Shown here one piece after another: positions 27,768 to 36,582 of a stretch of DNA of 64,000 bases (positions are counted from its first letter, which is position 1; every line of letters begins with the position of its first letter). The notes below the pieces were generated by a model, which worked only from the letters and a program-made list of their open reading frames with translations, was not told where the DNA came from and did no database searches. The DNA is from Sphingomonas sp. AR_OL41. Its GTDB lineage: Bacteria > Pseudomonadota > Alphaproteobacteria > Sphingomonadales > Sphingomonadaceae. The stretch covers positions 1 through 64,000 of the forward strand of contig NZ_JARYTI010000025.1 of the NCBI RefSeq assembly GCF_029911635.1, written 5' to 3'. The translations under genes and the position numbers were made by a program.

Positions 27768-30614
27768 ATGAATCGCAAGCTGTTCGTGCAGTCTGCCGCG
27801 CTGCTGTCCGGGGTCGCGCTGGCGGTGCTCGCCGTGCCGGCCTCGGGCCGCCCCGCCACGCCGGCACCGGTGACCCAGCCCGCCGCTTCGGTCGCTTCGC
27901 TGGTTGCGCAGGTCGCTATCCCCTACCAGCAATTCACCCTGCCCAACGGGCTGCGCGTCATCGTCCATACCGATCGCAAGGCGCCGATCGTGGCGGTCAG
28001 CGTGTGGTACAATGTCGGCTCGAAGATGGAACCGGCGGGCAAGACCGGCTTCGCACACCTGTTCGAGCATCTCATGTTCAACGGCAGCCAGAACGCGCCG
28101 GGCGACTATTTCACCTATCTCAAGCAGCTCGGCGCGACCGACTATAACGGCACGACCTATTTCGACCGCACCAACTATTTCGAGACCGTGCCGACGCCGG
28201 GGCTCGGCGCGGCGCTGTTTCTCGAGGCCGATCGCATGGGCCATCTGCTCCCGGCGATGACCCAGGCGCTCGTCGACGAACAGCGCGGCGTGGTGCAGAA
28301 CGAGAAGCGCCAGGGCGACAACGAACCTTATGGCCTGGTCGAATACAAGCAGGTCGAAGCGCTGTTCCCGGCCACGCATCCTTATGGCCACACCACGATC
28401 GGCTCGATGAGCGACCTCGACGCCGCCAGCCTGACCGACGTGAAGGCCTGGTTCACCGATCATTATGGCCCCAACAATGCGGTCCTCGTGCTCGCCGGCG
28501 ATATCGATGTCGCGACCGCGCGTCCGCTGGTCGAGAAATATTTCGGCGGCATCGCACGTGGGCCGCAGGTGCATCTCCCCGTAGCCCCGGTGCCGACGCT
28601 GGCCGCGCCCAAGGTCGAGACGATCACCGATCGCGTCGCCACCACCCGGCTCTACCGCATGTGGGCGGTGCCGGGCCTCAACGACCAGGAGTCGGTCGCG
28701 CTCGACGTGGCGGCCTCGGCGCTCGGCGGCCTGTCGAGCGCGCGGCTCTATCAGGCGCTGGTCAAGAAGGAGAAGCTCGCGGTGTCGGCGCGGGCCAGCA
28801 ATGACAGCTTCTCGCAACTCGGCATCTTCGAGATCACCGTCGATGTGAAGCCGGGTGTCGATCCGGCGCTGGTCAACAAGCGGATCGACGAAATTCTCGC
28901 CGATTTCCTGAAGACGGGCCCGACGGCGGACGAAGTCCAGCGCATCGCGACAAGCGCGGCCGTGCGGCGCATCGCCGGGTTGGAGTCTGTGGGCGGCTTT
29001 GGCGGCAAGGCGGTCGCGCTGGCGCAGGGCGCATTGTTCTCCAACGACCCCGATCATTACAAGAAAGAGCTCGCCATCCTCGCCGCCGAGACCCCGGCGC
29101 GCGTCACCGCAGCCGCCAACAAATGGCTGTCGCGCCCGGTCTATGCGCTGACCGTCGCGCCGGGCGCCCGCGCCGCCTATGCCCAGGCGGCTGCCCCGGC
29201 CAAGGCGCCAGCCGCCGCCGCTGCCGCCGCGCCCGATGCGCCGCCGGTCAAGCTCGATGTCGGCAAGGTCGAAGCGCTGTCCTTCCCGAAGGTCGAGCGC
29301 ACGCGCCTGTCGAACGGCATCGAGCTGGTCTACGCCCAGCGTGCCGCCGTGCCGATGACGCGCGCGGTGATCAGCTTCGATGCCGGCGGCGCCGCCGATC
29401 CGGCGACCCGTCTCGGCACGCAGATCTTCACGCTGTCGATGATGCGGGAAGGCACGCCGACGCTGGATTCGAACGCGCTCGGCGCGGCGGGCGAACGGCT
29501 GGGCATGGCCATGCGCACCGGTGCCAGTGCAGATCGCACCTCGGTCGTTCTGTCAGTGCCCAGTGTGAACCTCGGCCCGGCGCTCGACATCTTCGCCGAC
29601 GTCACGCGCCGGCCGACGCTGCCGGTGGCGGAACTGGATCGGGTCCGGGGCCAGTTGCTTGCCGCGATCGCGCAGGAAAAGACCAACCCCAATGCGCTGG
29701 CCGGCCGCGCCGTCCCGCCGCTGCTTTACGGTCCCAACTCGCCCTATACCAAACTTGCCGCCGGCACCGGCGACCCCGCCGCCGTCAAGACGATGACGCG
29801 CGACGAATTGCTCGCCTTCGCACAGGCATGGATCCGCCCCGACAAGGCAAAAATCTTCGTCGTCAGCGATCGTCCGCTTGCCGAGATCAAGGCCGCGATG
29901 CAGGCGCATTTCGGAGACTGGACCGCGACCGGCGCGGCCGGGGTGAAGGATTTCGCCGCCCCCCCGGTCCAGGCGACACCGAAGATCGTGCTGATCGACC
30001 GGCCGGATTCGCCGCAGTCGATCATCATCGCGGCGGCGCTGACCGGCCTCAAGGGCACCGACGACCTGCTCCCCTACAGCACCGCCAATGTCGTGCTCGG
30101 CGGTGATTTCCTGTCGCGCATCAACATGGATCTGCGCGAGGCGCGGCACTGGTCCTATGGTGCCGGTGGAGGCTTTGCTGCCCTGGAATTTGCCGCACCC
30201 TATCAGATCAGCGCGCCGGTGCAGGCCGACAAGACCGGCCCGGCAATCGCGTCGCTGCAGGACGACCTCAAGCACTTCCTGACCGATCAGGGCATCACGG
30301 CGGACGAGTTCGATCGCACCATCGCCGGCGCGACGCGCCAGCTTTCCGGCAGCTTCGAGACCGGCAATGCGGTGCTCGGTGCGATGCAGACCAACGATCT
30401 CCTCCGGCGCCCCGACGATTACTACCAGACGCTCGCCGCCCGCCTCGGCCGTTTCACCCGTGCCGAACTCGACGCGGCGGCGCGGCGGGTGATCGATCCG
30501 TCGAAACTGGTGTGGATCGTCGTCGGCGACGCGAACAAGGTGCGGCCGCAGCTTGACAGCCTCGGCCTGCCGGTTGAGGTGGTAGCCGCCGAATCCGTTG
30601 CGGATCGGCACTGA
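27768..30614 (+). CDS. M16 family zinc metallopeptidase, secreted, two-lobe
   Basis: A 948-residue pitrilysin-type peptidase with a signal peptide (cleaved near residue 26-30). The first lobe has the inverted zinc motif H97-L-F-E100-H101 with downstream VVQNEKRQGDNEPYG supplying the third ligand. A flexible Ala/Pro linker (about 465-490) leads to the second lobe, which lacks a zinc motif, as usual for the fused M16 form. These enzymes degrade peptides up to a few kDa inside a closed chamber. GGGGAAAG precedes the start, 60 bases after the penicillin acylase gene. Confidence 0.93.
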   Translation: MNRKLFVQSAALLSGVALAVLAVPASGRPATPAPVTQPAASVASLVAQVAIPYQQFTLPNGLRVIVHTDRKAPIVAVSVWYNVGSKMEPAGKTGFAHLFEHLMFNGSQNAPGDYFTYLKQLGATDYNGTTYFDRTNYFETVPTPGLGAALFLEADRMGHLLPAMTQALVDEQRGVVQNEKRQGDNEPYGLVEYKQVEALFPATHPYGHTTIGSMSDLDAASLTDVKAWFTDHYGPNNAVLVLAGDIDVATARPLVEKYFGGIARGPQVHLPVAPVPTLAAPKVETITDRVATTRLYRMWAVPGLNDQESVALDVAASALGGLSSARLYQALVKKEKLAVSARASNDSFSQLGIFEITVDVKPGVDPALVNKRIDEILADFLKTGPTADEVQRIATSAAVRRIAGLESVGGFGGKAVALAQGALFSNDPDHYKKELAILAAETPARVTAAANKWLSRPVYALTVAPGARAAYAQAAAPAKAPAAAAAAAPDAPPVKLDVGKVEALSFPKVERTRLSNGIELVYAQRAAVPMTRAVISFDAGGAADPATRLGTQIFTLSMMREGTPTLDSNALGAAGERLGMAMRTGASADRTSVVLSVPSVNLGPALDIFADVTRRPTLPVAELDRVRGQLLAAIAQEKTNPNALAGRAVPPLLYGPNSPYTKLAAGTGDPAAVKTMTRDELLAFAQAWIRPDKAKIFVVSDRPLAEIKAAMQAHFGDWTATGAAGVKDFAAPPVQATPKIVLIDRPDSPQSIIIAAALTGLKGTDDLLPYSTANVVLGGDFLSRINMDLREARHWSYGAGGGFAALEFAAPYQISAPVQADKTGPAIASLQDDLKHFLTDQGITADEFDRTIAGATRQLSGSFETGNAVLGAMQTNDLLRRPDDYYQTLAARLGRFTRAELDAAARRVIDPSKLVWIVVGDANKVRPQLDSLGLPVEVVAAESVADRH

Positions 30615-30630
30615 TTTTCAGGAGAGAGCG

Positions 30631-30930
30631 ATGTCAGGTGTCGATGGAACCTATGAGACCGTTGTGAAGTCGCCGATGGGCGACCAGAAGGCGACGCTCA
30701 CGGTCGCGAGCGACGGCAACAGCTGGACCGGTCAGCAGATCGGCGCGATGGGCACCGCCGACATCACCAACGGCACGGTCGACGGCAACACGATCAGCTG
30801 GAGCATGTCGATCACCGTGCCGATGCCGATGACGCTCGATTGCAGCGCGACGATCGATGGCGACACGCTGACCGGCTCGGTCAAGGCCGGCGCTTTTGGC
30901 AGCTTCCCGATGACGGGTACGCGCGCCTGA
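30631..30930 (+). CDS. Small hypothetical beta-rich protein
   Basis: A 99-residue protein starting at 30631, preceded by a strong AGGAGAG box 6-7 bases upstream. There is no signal peptide. The chain alternates short strands and Asp-Gly turns (for example LTVASDGNSWTGQQIG, TNGTVDGNTISWSM and ATIDGDTLTGSVKAG), suggesting a small beta-barrel or lipocalin-like fold. I do not recognise the family with confidence. It starts 16 bases after the M16 gene and ends before a strong terminator, so it is likely cotranscribed with the peptidase. Confidence 0.8.
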   Translation: MSGVDGTYETVVKSPMGDQKATLTVASDGNSWTGQQIGAMGTADITNGTVDGNTISWSMSITVPMPMTLDCSATIDGDTLTGSVKAGAFGSFPMTGTRA

Positions 30931-30949
30931 GACCCATCACCCGGTGATG

Positions 30950-30993
30950 AAAGCGGCCCGCCTCCCAACGGGGAGTGCGGGCCGTTTCTTTTT
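30950..30993 (+). terminator. Rho-independent terminator
   Basis: CGGCCCGC (30954-30961) continues into CTCCC, loop aacg, GGGAG and GCGGGCCG (30977-30984), giving 13 paired bases with one bulge. TTTCTTTTT follows. It ends the penicillin acylase-M16-small protein transcription unit. Confidence 0.88.
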
Positions 30994-31092
30994 CGGCACC
31001 CTGGACTTGTTCCGGGGTCCGTGCTGCCGCACACCTGTCGCCGTCACAATTGCGCCGAGGCAAGCTCGGCATGACGAAACGGGGAACAGACG

Positions 31093-33000
31093 ATGCACTA
31101 TCGCGCCATGCTTGCCGCGTCCGCCATGCTGTTGGCACCGGCTCTCGCTCATGCCCAATCCGCCGCGGACAAGGCCGCCGACGAGCGCCCCGCCACCGTC
31201 ACCACCGCGACGCCCGGCTGGAACTATGAGCGTCGCGCGGTCGACATTGCGATGCGCGACGGGGTCAAGCTCCACACCGTCATCCTGATCCCCAAGGGCG
31301 CGCACGATGCGCCGGTGATCTTCACCCGCACACCCTATAATGCCGAGGGGCTGACCGCGAACCAGCATAGCGGCGACCTCGGCTCGATCCTCGACGGCTA
31401 TGACAATGCCTATGACGTGATCACCGAGGGCGGCTACATCCGCGTCGTGCAGGACGTGCGCGGCAAATATGGCTCGGGCGGCATCTACATGATGAACCCG
31501 CCGCGCGCCGGCACCGCGCTCAACCCGACGAAAACCGACGACTCCACCGATACGTACGACACGATCGACTGGCTGGTGAAGCACCTGCCCGAATCCAACG
31601 GCAAGGTCGGCATCATGGGCATCTCCTATGACGGCTTTCTGCCGCTGATGGCGACGATCAACCCGCACCCGGCCTTGAAGGTCTCGGTGCCGATGAACCC
31701 GATGGTCGATGGCTGGCGCGGCGACGACTGGTTCCACAACGGCGCGTTCCGCCAGATGAACATGCCCTATGTCTGGGAACAGGTCGCGACGCGCGACAAT
31801 TCCAGCGTCTGGACGTCGAACTACGCCGACGATTACGACCAGTATATGAATGCCGGCTCGGCCGGCGAGCTCGGCCGCCAGCACGGCCTCGAACAGGTCG
31901 GCACATGGCGCAAGGTTGTCGCCCACCCGGCCTATGACAGCTTCTGGTCGGAACAGGCGATGGACCGCGTGCTCGCGAAGGAGCCGCTCAAGGTGCCGAT
32001 GATGCTCGTCGCGTCGCAATGGGACCAGGAGGATATTTACGGCGCGACCGCGGTCTATGCCGCGCTCAAGCCCAAGGACAGCGCCGGCGACATGGTCTTC
32101 CTGTCGATGGGGCCGTGGTATCACGGTCAGGAAATCGCCAATGGCAGCAATCTCGGCGCGATCAAATGGGATCAGGACACCGCCAAATGGTGGCGCCACC
32201 ATGTCCTCGCGCCGTTCCTCGCCCATTATCTGAAAGGTGCCACGATGGACGTGGCACCGGTCACTGTGTTCGAGAGCGGCACCAACGAATGGCGCCGGCT
32301 GCCGGGCTGGCCCGAGGCGCGCAGCGGCACGCCGCTCTACCTCAAGCCCGGCGGCACGGTCGGTTTCGACGCGGTCGCTGGCGCGGCGCAGACCGCCGAT
32401 TATGATTCAGACCCGGCCAAGCCGGTGACCTTCGTCTCGCGCCCCGTCGCGCCGATCGGCTATGACGGCGATCACTGGACGGCATGGCTGACCAGCGACC
32501 AGCGCCCTGTGTCGAGCCGCCCCGACGTGCTGACCTTCACCGGCGAGGTGCTGACCGCGCCGGTCAAGATCGCCGGCGCGCCCGTGGTGCACCTCACCGC
32601 CGCGACCAGCGGCACCGACAGCGACTGGGTGGTCAAGCTGATCGACGTCTATCCCGACCAGGTCCCCGGCGACCGCGCGATGGGCGGCTATCAGTTCGCC
32701 GTGGCGATGGACATCTTCCGCGGCCGCTACCGCGAAAGCCTCGCCGAGGCCAAGCCACTCACTGCCGGCGTGCCGCTCAAATATCAGTTCGCGCTGCCCG
32801 CGTCGGACCATGTCTTCCTGCCCGGCCACCGCATCATGGTGCAGGTCCAGTCGAGCTGGTTCCCGCTCTACGACCGCAACCCGCAGACCTTCGCACCCAA
32901 CATCTTCTTCGCCAAACCGGCGGATTATGTGAAGGCGACGCAACAGGTTACGGTTGCAGGGCCGGATGAAAGCTATATCGACCTGCCCGTGGTCAGGTGA
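31093..33000 (+). CDS. CocE/NonD family hydrolase (alpha-amino-acid ester hydrolase-like), secreted
   Basis: A 635-residue serine hydrolase of the X-Pro dipeptidyl peptidase/CocE fold. The signal peptide ends at AHA-Q (about residue 21). The nucleophile is S178 in MGISYDGF. RGKYGSGG and the DTYDTIDWLV segment are typical of alpha-amino-acid ester hydrolases and glutaryl-7-ACA acylases, and the C-terminal jelly-roll domain (from about residue 430) is present (DWVVKLIDVYPD, GHRIMVQVQSSWFPLYDRN). It probably hydrolyses amino-acyl esters or amides, possibly including beta-lactams; substrate is not determined by sequence. Confidence 0.9.
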   Translation: MHYRAMLAASAMLLAPALAHAQSAADKAADERPATVTTATPGWNYERRAVDIAMRDGVKLHTVILIPKGAHDAPVIFTRTPYNAEGLTANQHSGDLGSILDGYDNAYDVITEGGYIRVVQDVRGKYGSGGIYMMNPPRAGTALNPTKTDDSTDTYDTIDWLVKHLPESNGKVGIMGISYDGFLPLMATINPHPALKVSVPMNPMVDGWRGDDWFHNGAFRQMNMPYVWEQVATRDNSSVWTSNYADDYDQYMNAGSAGELGRQHGLEQVGTWRKVVAHPAYDSFWSEQAMDRVLAKEPLKVPMMLVASQWDQEDIYGATAVYAALKPKDSAGDMVFLSMGPWYHGQEIANGSNLGAIKWDQDTAKWWRHHVLAPFLAHYLKGATMDVAPVTVFESGTNEWRRLPGWPEARSGTPLYLKPGGTVGFDAVAGAAQTADYDSDPAKPVTFVSRPVAPIGYDGDHWTAWLTSDQRPVSSRPDVLTFTGEVLTAPVKIAGAPVVHLTAATSGTDSDWVVKLIDVYPDQVPGDRAMGGYQFAVAMDIFRGRYRESLAEAKPLTAGVPLKYQFALPASDHVFLPGHRIMVQVQSSWFPLYDRNPQTFAPNIFFAKPADYVKATQQVTVAGPDESYIDLPVVR

Positions 33001-33025
33001 GTCTCGCCGAATAACATCCAATGGG

Positions 33026-33127
33026 CTCCCCGGCGAAGGCCGGGGCCCAGTTGGGAAACGCCGACAAGAGAGCGCTGCGCTCAGTTACGACAGCCTTCCC
33101 GACTGGGCCCCGGCCTTCGCCGGGGAG
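33026..33127. repeat. 26-base perfect inverted repeat, intergenic
   Basis: The arms 33026-33051 and 33102-33127 are exact reverse complements (starting CTCCCCGGCGAAGG), separated by 50 bases. Pairing continues inward with GGGAA/TTCCC after one wobble. A T-run (33134-33140) follows the right arm. Each arm is itself near-palindromic. It fills the gap between the CocE/NonD gene and the DUF885 gene and may act as a terminator or be a small non-autonomous repeat. Confidence 0.8.
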
Positions 33128-33167
33128 CAAGGCTTTTTTTGATCTCCGGTTCAGAGGAACCAGCAAG

Positions 33168-34985
33168 ATGCGTGAACCCATCGACCGCCGGACCATCCTC
33201 CGCTCCGGGGCGGCGGCCGGCGCCGTGCTCGCACTCCCCACCACAGCATTCGCCGCGACCCCGGCGCGCGACCCGAAGCTCGCCGCGCTCTTCGATACGC
33301 TGTTCCTCGAAGGCGTGCGCCAACGCCCCGAAAGTGCGACTCTGCTCGGCCTCGACACCGGCAAAAATGCCGATCTGCGCAACAAGCTCAGCAACGCTAG
33401 CGAGACCGGCCGCGCCGCCGCGCGCGCGCTTACCGCCAGCCAGATCAAACGCCTGCTCGCTGTCGATCGCAAGACGCTCTCGCCCGCCGACCGGCTCGAC
33501 TATGACGTCATACTCTATGCCCGGCGCGCGACGGCGGCGGCGGATCGTTTCGACTATGCCGGCGCGCCCTATGTCATCAGCCAGCAGAACGGCGCCTATC
33601 AGTCGACCCCCGACTTTCTCGACACCAAGCACCCGCTCAACAGCGCGGGCGATGCCGAAGCGTGGCTGTCCCGCCTCGCCGCCTTTGCCGGCCAGCTTGA
33701 CGCCAACACCACGCGCTTCACCCGCGACGCGGCGGCGAACGTCCTGCCAGCCGATTTCCTGCTCGACCTGACGCTGACCCAGCTCGCAAAGCTAAAGGTG
33801 CCGGCCGCGGACGCGCGCCTGATCCAGTCCTTCGCCACCCGTGCGCGCGCCAAGGGCCTGCCCGACAGCTTCGCGACCCGGGCCGCCGCGCTCCACGACG
33901 CGCAGGTCCTCCCCGCGCTGACCCGCCAGTTTGATGCGGTGACGGCGGCACGCGCCAATGCCACGCATGATGCCGGCGTGTGGAAACTCGAGGACGGCGA
34001 CGCCTTTTACCGCATGGCGCTGCGCAACGCGACGACGACGCGGCTGACCCCGCAGGAGGTACACAAATTCGGTCTCGACCAGGCCGCTGCGATCGCCGCG
34101 CGGATGGACGGCATCATGCGCAAGCAGGGCATGACCTCGGGCAGCGTCGGCGACCGGCTGAAGGCGATCCACGACCTTCCCGGCCAGGTCTTCCCCAATA
34201 GCGATGCCGGCAAGGCCGAGGCGATCGCCTATTGCAACGCACGGCTGGTCGCGATCCGCGAGCGCCTGCCGCGCGTGTTCAAGCGCATCCCGCCCTACAA
34301 GTTCGAGGTGCGCCGCGTGCCGCCGGAAACCGAGGCCGGCGCCGCCTCGGCCTTTTCGCAGGGCCCGTCGCTTGACGGATCACGCCCCGGTTACGTCTAT
34401 TTCAACCTCCAGGATTCGGGCGAATGGCCCAAATTCATGCTGCCGACCGTAATCTATCACGAGGGGCTGCCGGGCCATCAGTTCGAGGGCGGGCTCGCAC
34501 TGTCGAACAATGATCTGCCGCTGATCCGCAAGGCGAGCGGCTTTTCGGGCTATGCCGAGGGCTGGGCGCTCTATGCCGAGCAGCTCGCCGACGAGATCGG
34601 CATGTATGACGACGATCCGCTCGGCCAGCTAGGTTATCTCAAGGAGCAGCTGTTTCGCGCGCACCGCTGCATCATCGACACCGGGCTGCACCATTATCGC
34701 TGGAGCCGCGAACAGGCGATCGACCTGTTCGTCACCGCACAGGGCGAAACCCCCGGCTTCGCGACGCGCGAGATCGACCGCTACTGCGTCAATCCCGGCC
34801 AGGCGTGCAGCTACAAGCTCGGCCACTCGACCTTCGTCGCGATCCGCGACAAGGCGCAGAAGCTGCTCGGCAAGAAGTACGACATCAAGGACTATCACGA
34901 CGCCGTGCTGGCCGGCGGTCGGTTGCCGCTGGAGATCCTGCAGGCGCAGGGCGATGCGTGGATCGCGCGGCGCCTGCGGGGGTAG
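33168..34985 (+). CDS. DUF885 family metallohydrolase, Tat-exported
   Basis: A 605-residue protein. The ATG at 33168 gives a twin-arginine signal (RRTILRSGAAAGAVLALP) cleaved near AFA; the frame is open further upstream but passes through a repeat. DUF885 proteins resemble M32-like carboxypeptidases. The motif HEGLPGH (431-437) provides a likely zinc site, followed by GYAEGWALYAEQL, with the Glu as a further ligand. Tat export implies folding with a metal cofactor in the cytoplasm. It is the last gene in a run of exported hydrolases. Confidence 0.9.
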   Translation: MREPIDRRTILRSGAAAGAVLALPTTAFAATPARDPKLAALFDTLFLEGVRQRPESATLLGLDTGKNADLRNKLSNASETGRAAARALTASQIKRLLAVDRKTLSPADRLDYDVILYARRATAAADRFDYAGAPYVISQQNGAYQSTPDFLDTKHPLNSAGDAEAWLSRLAAFAGQLDANTTRFTRDAAANVLPADFLLDLTLTQLAKLKVPAADARLIQSFATRARAKGLPDSFATRAAALHDAQVLPALTRQFDAVTAARANATHDAGVWKLEDGDAFYRMALRNATTTRLTPQEVHKFGLDQAAAIAARMDGIMRKQGMTSGSVGDRLKAIHDLPGQVFPNSDAGKAEAIAYCNARLVAIRERLPRVFKRIPPYKFEVRRVPPETEAGAASAFSQGPSLDGSRPGYVYFNLQDSGEWPKFMLPTVIYHEGLPGHQFEGGLALSNNDLPLIRKASGFSGYAEGWALYAEQLADEIGMYDDDPLGQLGYLKEQLFRAHRCIIDTGLHHYRWSREQAIDLFVTAQGETPGFATREIDRYCVNPGQACSYKLGHSTFVAIRDKAQKLLGKKYDIKDYHDAVLAGGRLPLEILQAQGDAWIARRLRG

Positions 34986-34997
34986 AGGCGCTTTACC

Positions 34998-36302
34998 CTA
35001 TTCCATGACCGACAGCAGATCGTCGATCGATGCCGTGGCAAACGCCGTGAAGCTGTCGGCCACGGCATAGGGAAGCAGCATCGTCCGCCCCGCGACCAGC
35101 GCGCCGCAGCTATAGACGACATTGGGGACATAGCCGTCGCGCTCGTGCGGGGCCGGCGCGAGCACCGGGCGCGGGGTGCGGGCGAGCAGCTTGGTCGGGT
35201 CGTCCTTGTCGAGCAGGCATGCGCCGATGCAATAGTTGCGCACTGTGCCGACGCCGTGCGTCATTACCAGCCAGCCCTCGTCGATCTCGGTCGGCGAGCC
35301 GCAATTGCCCATCTGGACGAATTCCCACGGGTAGCGCGGCCTGATGATCTTCTCGCCGCCTTCCCAGTGCAGCACATCGTCCGACAGGTGCAGCCAGATA
35401 TTCTCATTGTCCTGCCGGCCGAGCATCGCATAGCGCCCGCCGACCTTGCGCGGGAACAGCGCCATGCCCTTGCCGCTCGCGGCGCTGCCGGTCAGCGCGC
35501 GCATGTCGAACGAGCGGAAATCGGTCCCGCTGAGCAGTTCCGATCGCACCGCCGCACCACTGAACGCGGTATAGGTGCCGTGATAGACGACGCTGCCGTC
35601 ATCCTCGACGAAGCGCACCAGCCGCATGTCCTCGATGCCCTGCTTCTGGCTCGGCAGCAGCGGATACAGCACGGTCTCGGAGATCGACTTGCTGCCGCCG
35701 CAGTGCAGATTCACCGTGGCGCCGCCGCGGTCGGTTGGCGCATCGACGATCGGCGCGACCGAACTCTCGCCGGCTGGGTCGACCAGCAGGTCGCCGCCCG
35801 GCGTCCAGGTGCCGGTGCGAAAGGTGACCGACGAGACATGCCCCTCGCCGATCCCGCGCAGCGACATGACGAAGCGCAGCGCACCCGCCGCCAGCCCCGA
35901 CTGGTCGGGATGCAGCACGATGCTCGGGTTGAACAGCGCGGCCGCCTCATAGGCATATTCCTCGCTGAGATAGGCGCCGATCAGCCGGCGCTGGTCGGGC
36001 TTGATGGCCGCGACGTTCGAAAGGCCCCCGGCGATCTGGTCGAAGCGCCGCATCAGCATGGCGTCGACATCGCGGTGATGCTCGTCGAGCGATTCGCTGA
36101 CGCCGATGAATTGACGCGCCAGTTCGGCATCGTCGAGCGTCAGGATGCGGTCGACGATCTGCTGGTTGCGCGAGGCACCGGTATCGAATCCGGCCGGATA
36201 ACCCAGTTCGAACGGGCGCACGACGGTACGCGACGGGTCGGGCCGCAGCACCTGTTTGTAGAAATCCAGCTTCGCTCGGTCGACCACGCTGTGTCCCTTC
36301 AT
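34998..36302 (-). CDS. Glycoside hydrolase family 130 protein (mannoside phosphorylase-like)
   Basis: About 434 residues from the ATG at 36302 (MKGHSVVDRAKL); an upstream extension is possible. The five-bladed propeller features of GH130 are visible: NPSIVLHPDQ early, FRTGTWTPGGDL, NENIWLHLSDDVLHWEGG, and GNCGSPTEIDEGWLVMTHGVG, where the Asp and basic residues form the active site. GH130 enzymes phosphorolyse beta-mannosides; some members are hydrolases. There is no signal peptide, so it acts in the cytosol. It is divergent from the RNase-phosphorylase-PRPP operon. Confidence 0.82.
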   Translation of the reverse strand: MKGHSVVDRAKLDFYKQVLRPDPSRTVVRPFELGYPAGFDTGASRNQQIVDRILTLDDAELARQFIGVSESLDEHHRDVDAMLMRRFDQIAGGLSNVAAIKPDQRRLIGAYLSEEYAYEAAALFNPSIVLHPDQSGLAAGALRFVMSLRGIGEGHVSSVTFRTGTWTPGGDLLVDPAGESSVAPIVDAPTDRGGATVNLHCGGSKSISETVLYPLLPSQKQGIEDMRLVRFVEDDGSVVYHGTYTAFSGAAVRSELLSGTDFRSFDMRALTGSAASGKGMALFPRKVGGRYAMLGRQDNENIWLHLSDDVLHWEGGEKIIRPRYPWEFVQMGNCGSPTEIDEGWLVMTHGVGTVRNYCIGACLLDKDDPTKLLARTPRPVLAPAPHERDGYVPNVVYSCGALVAGRTMLLPYAVADSFTAFATASIDDLLSVME

Positions 36303-36582
36303 CGTCTTGCCATCGGTGATGCGCGTAACGCTGCCCGTTCGTTTTAGAGCCACATGTCTATCGCCGCCTTTGCGGTTTCCACCAAGGTCGAGCCTCTGCG
36401 CTCGCACCGTGCCGTTACCCGCGCCGGCCCCGGCCCTGGCCCGAGGTCCGGGTTTCTACGCATGATGCGCGCCGTCCGGGCCGCCTAGGTTCGGGCTATT
36501 GGGAGAGTGCAGGCATGGCCGATCACGATACTGCGTCACGCGCCGCACGGCGCCGTCGGTCCTCTTTATCGTCGGTCGCCGC

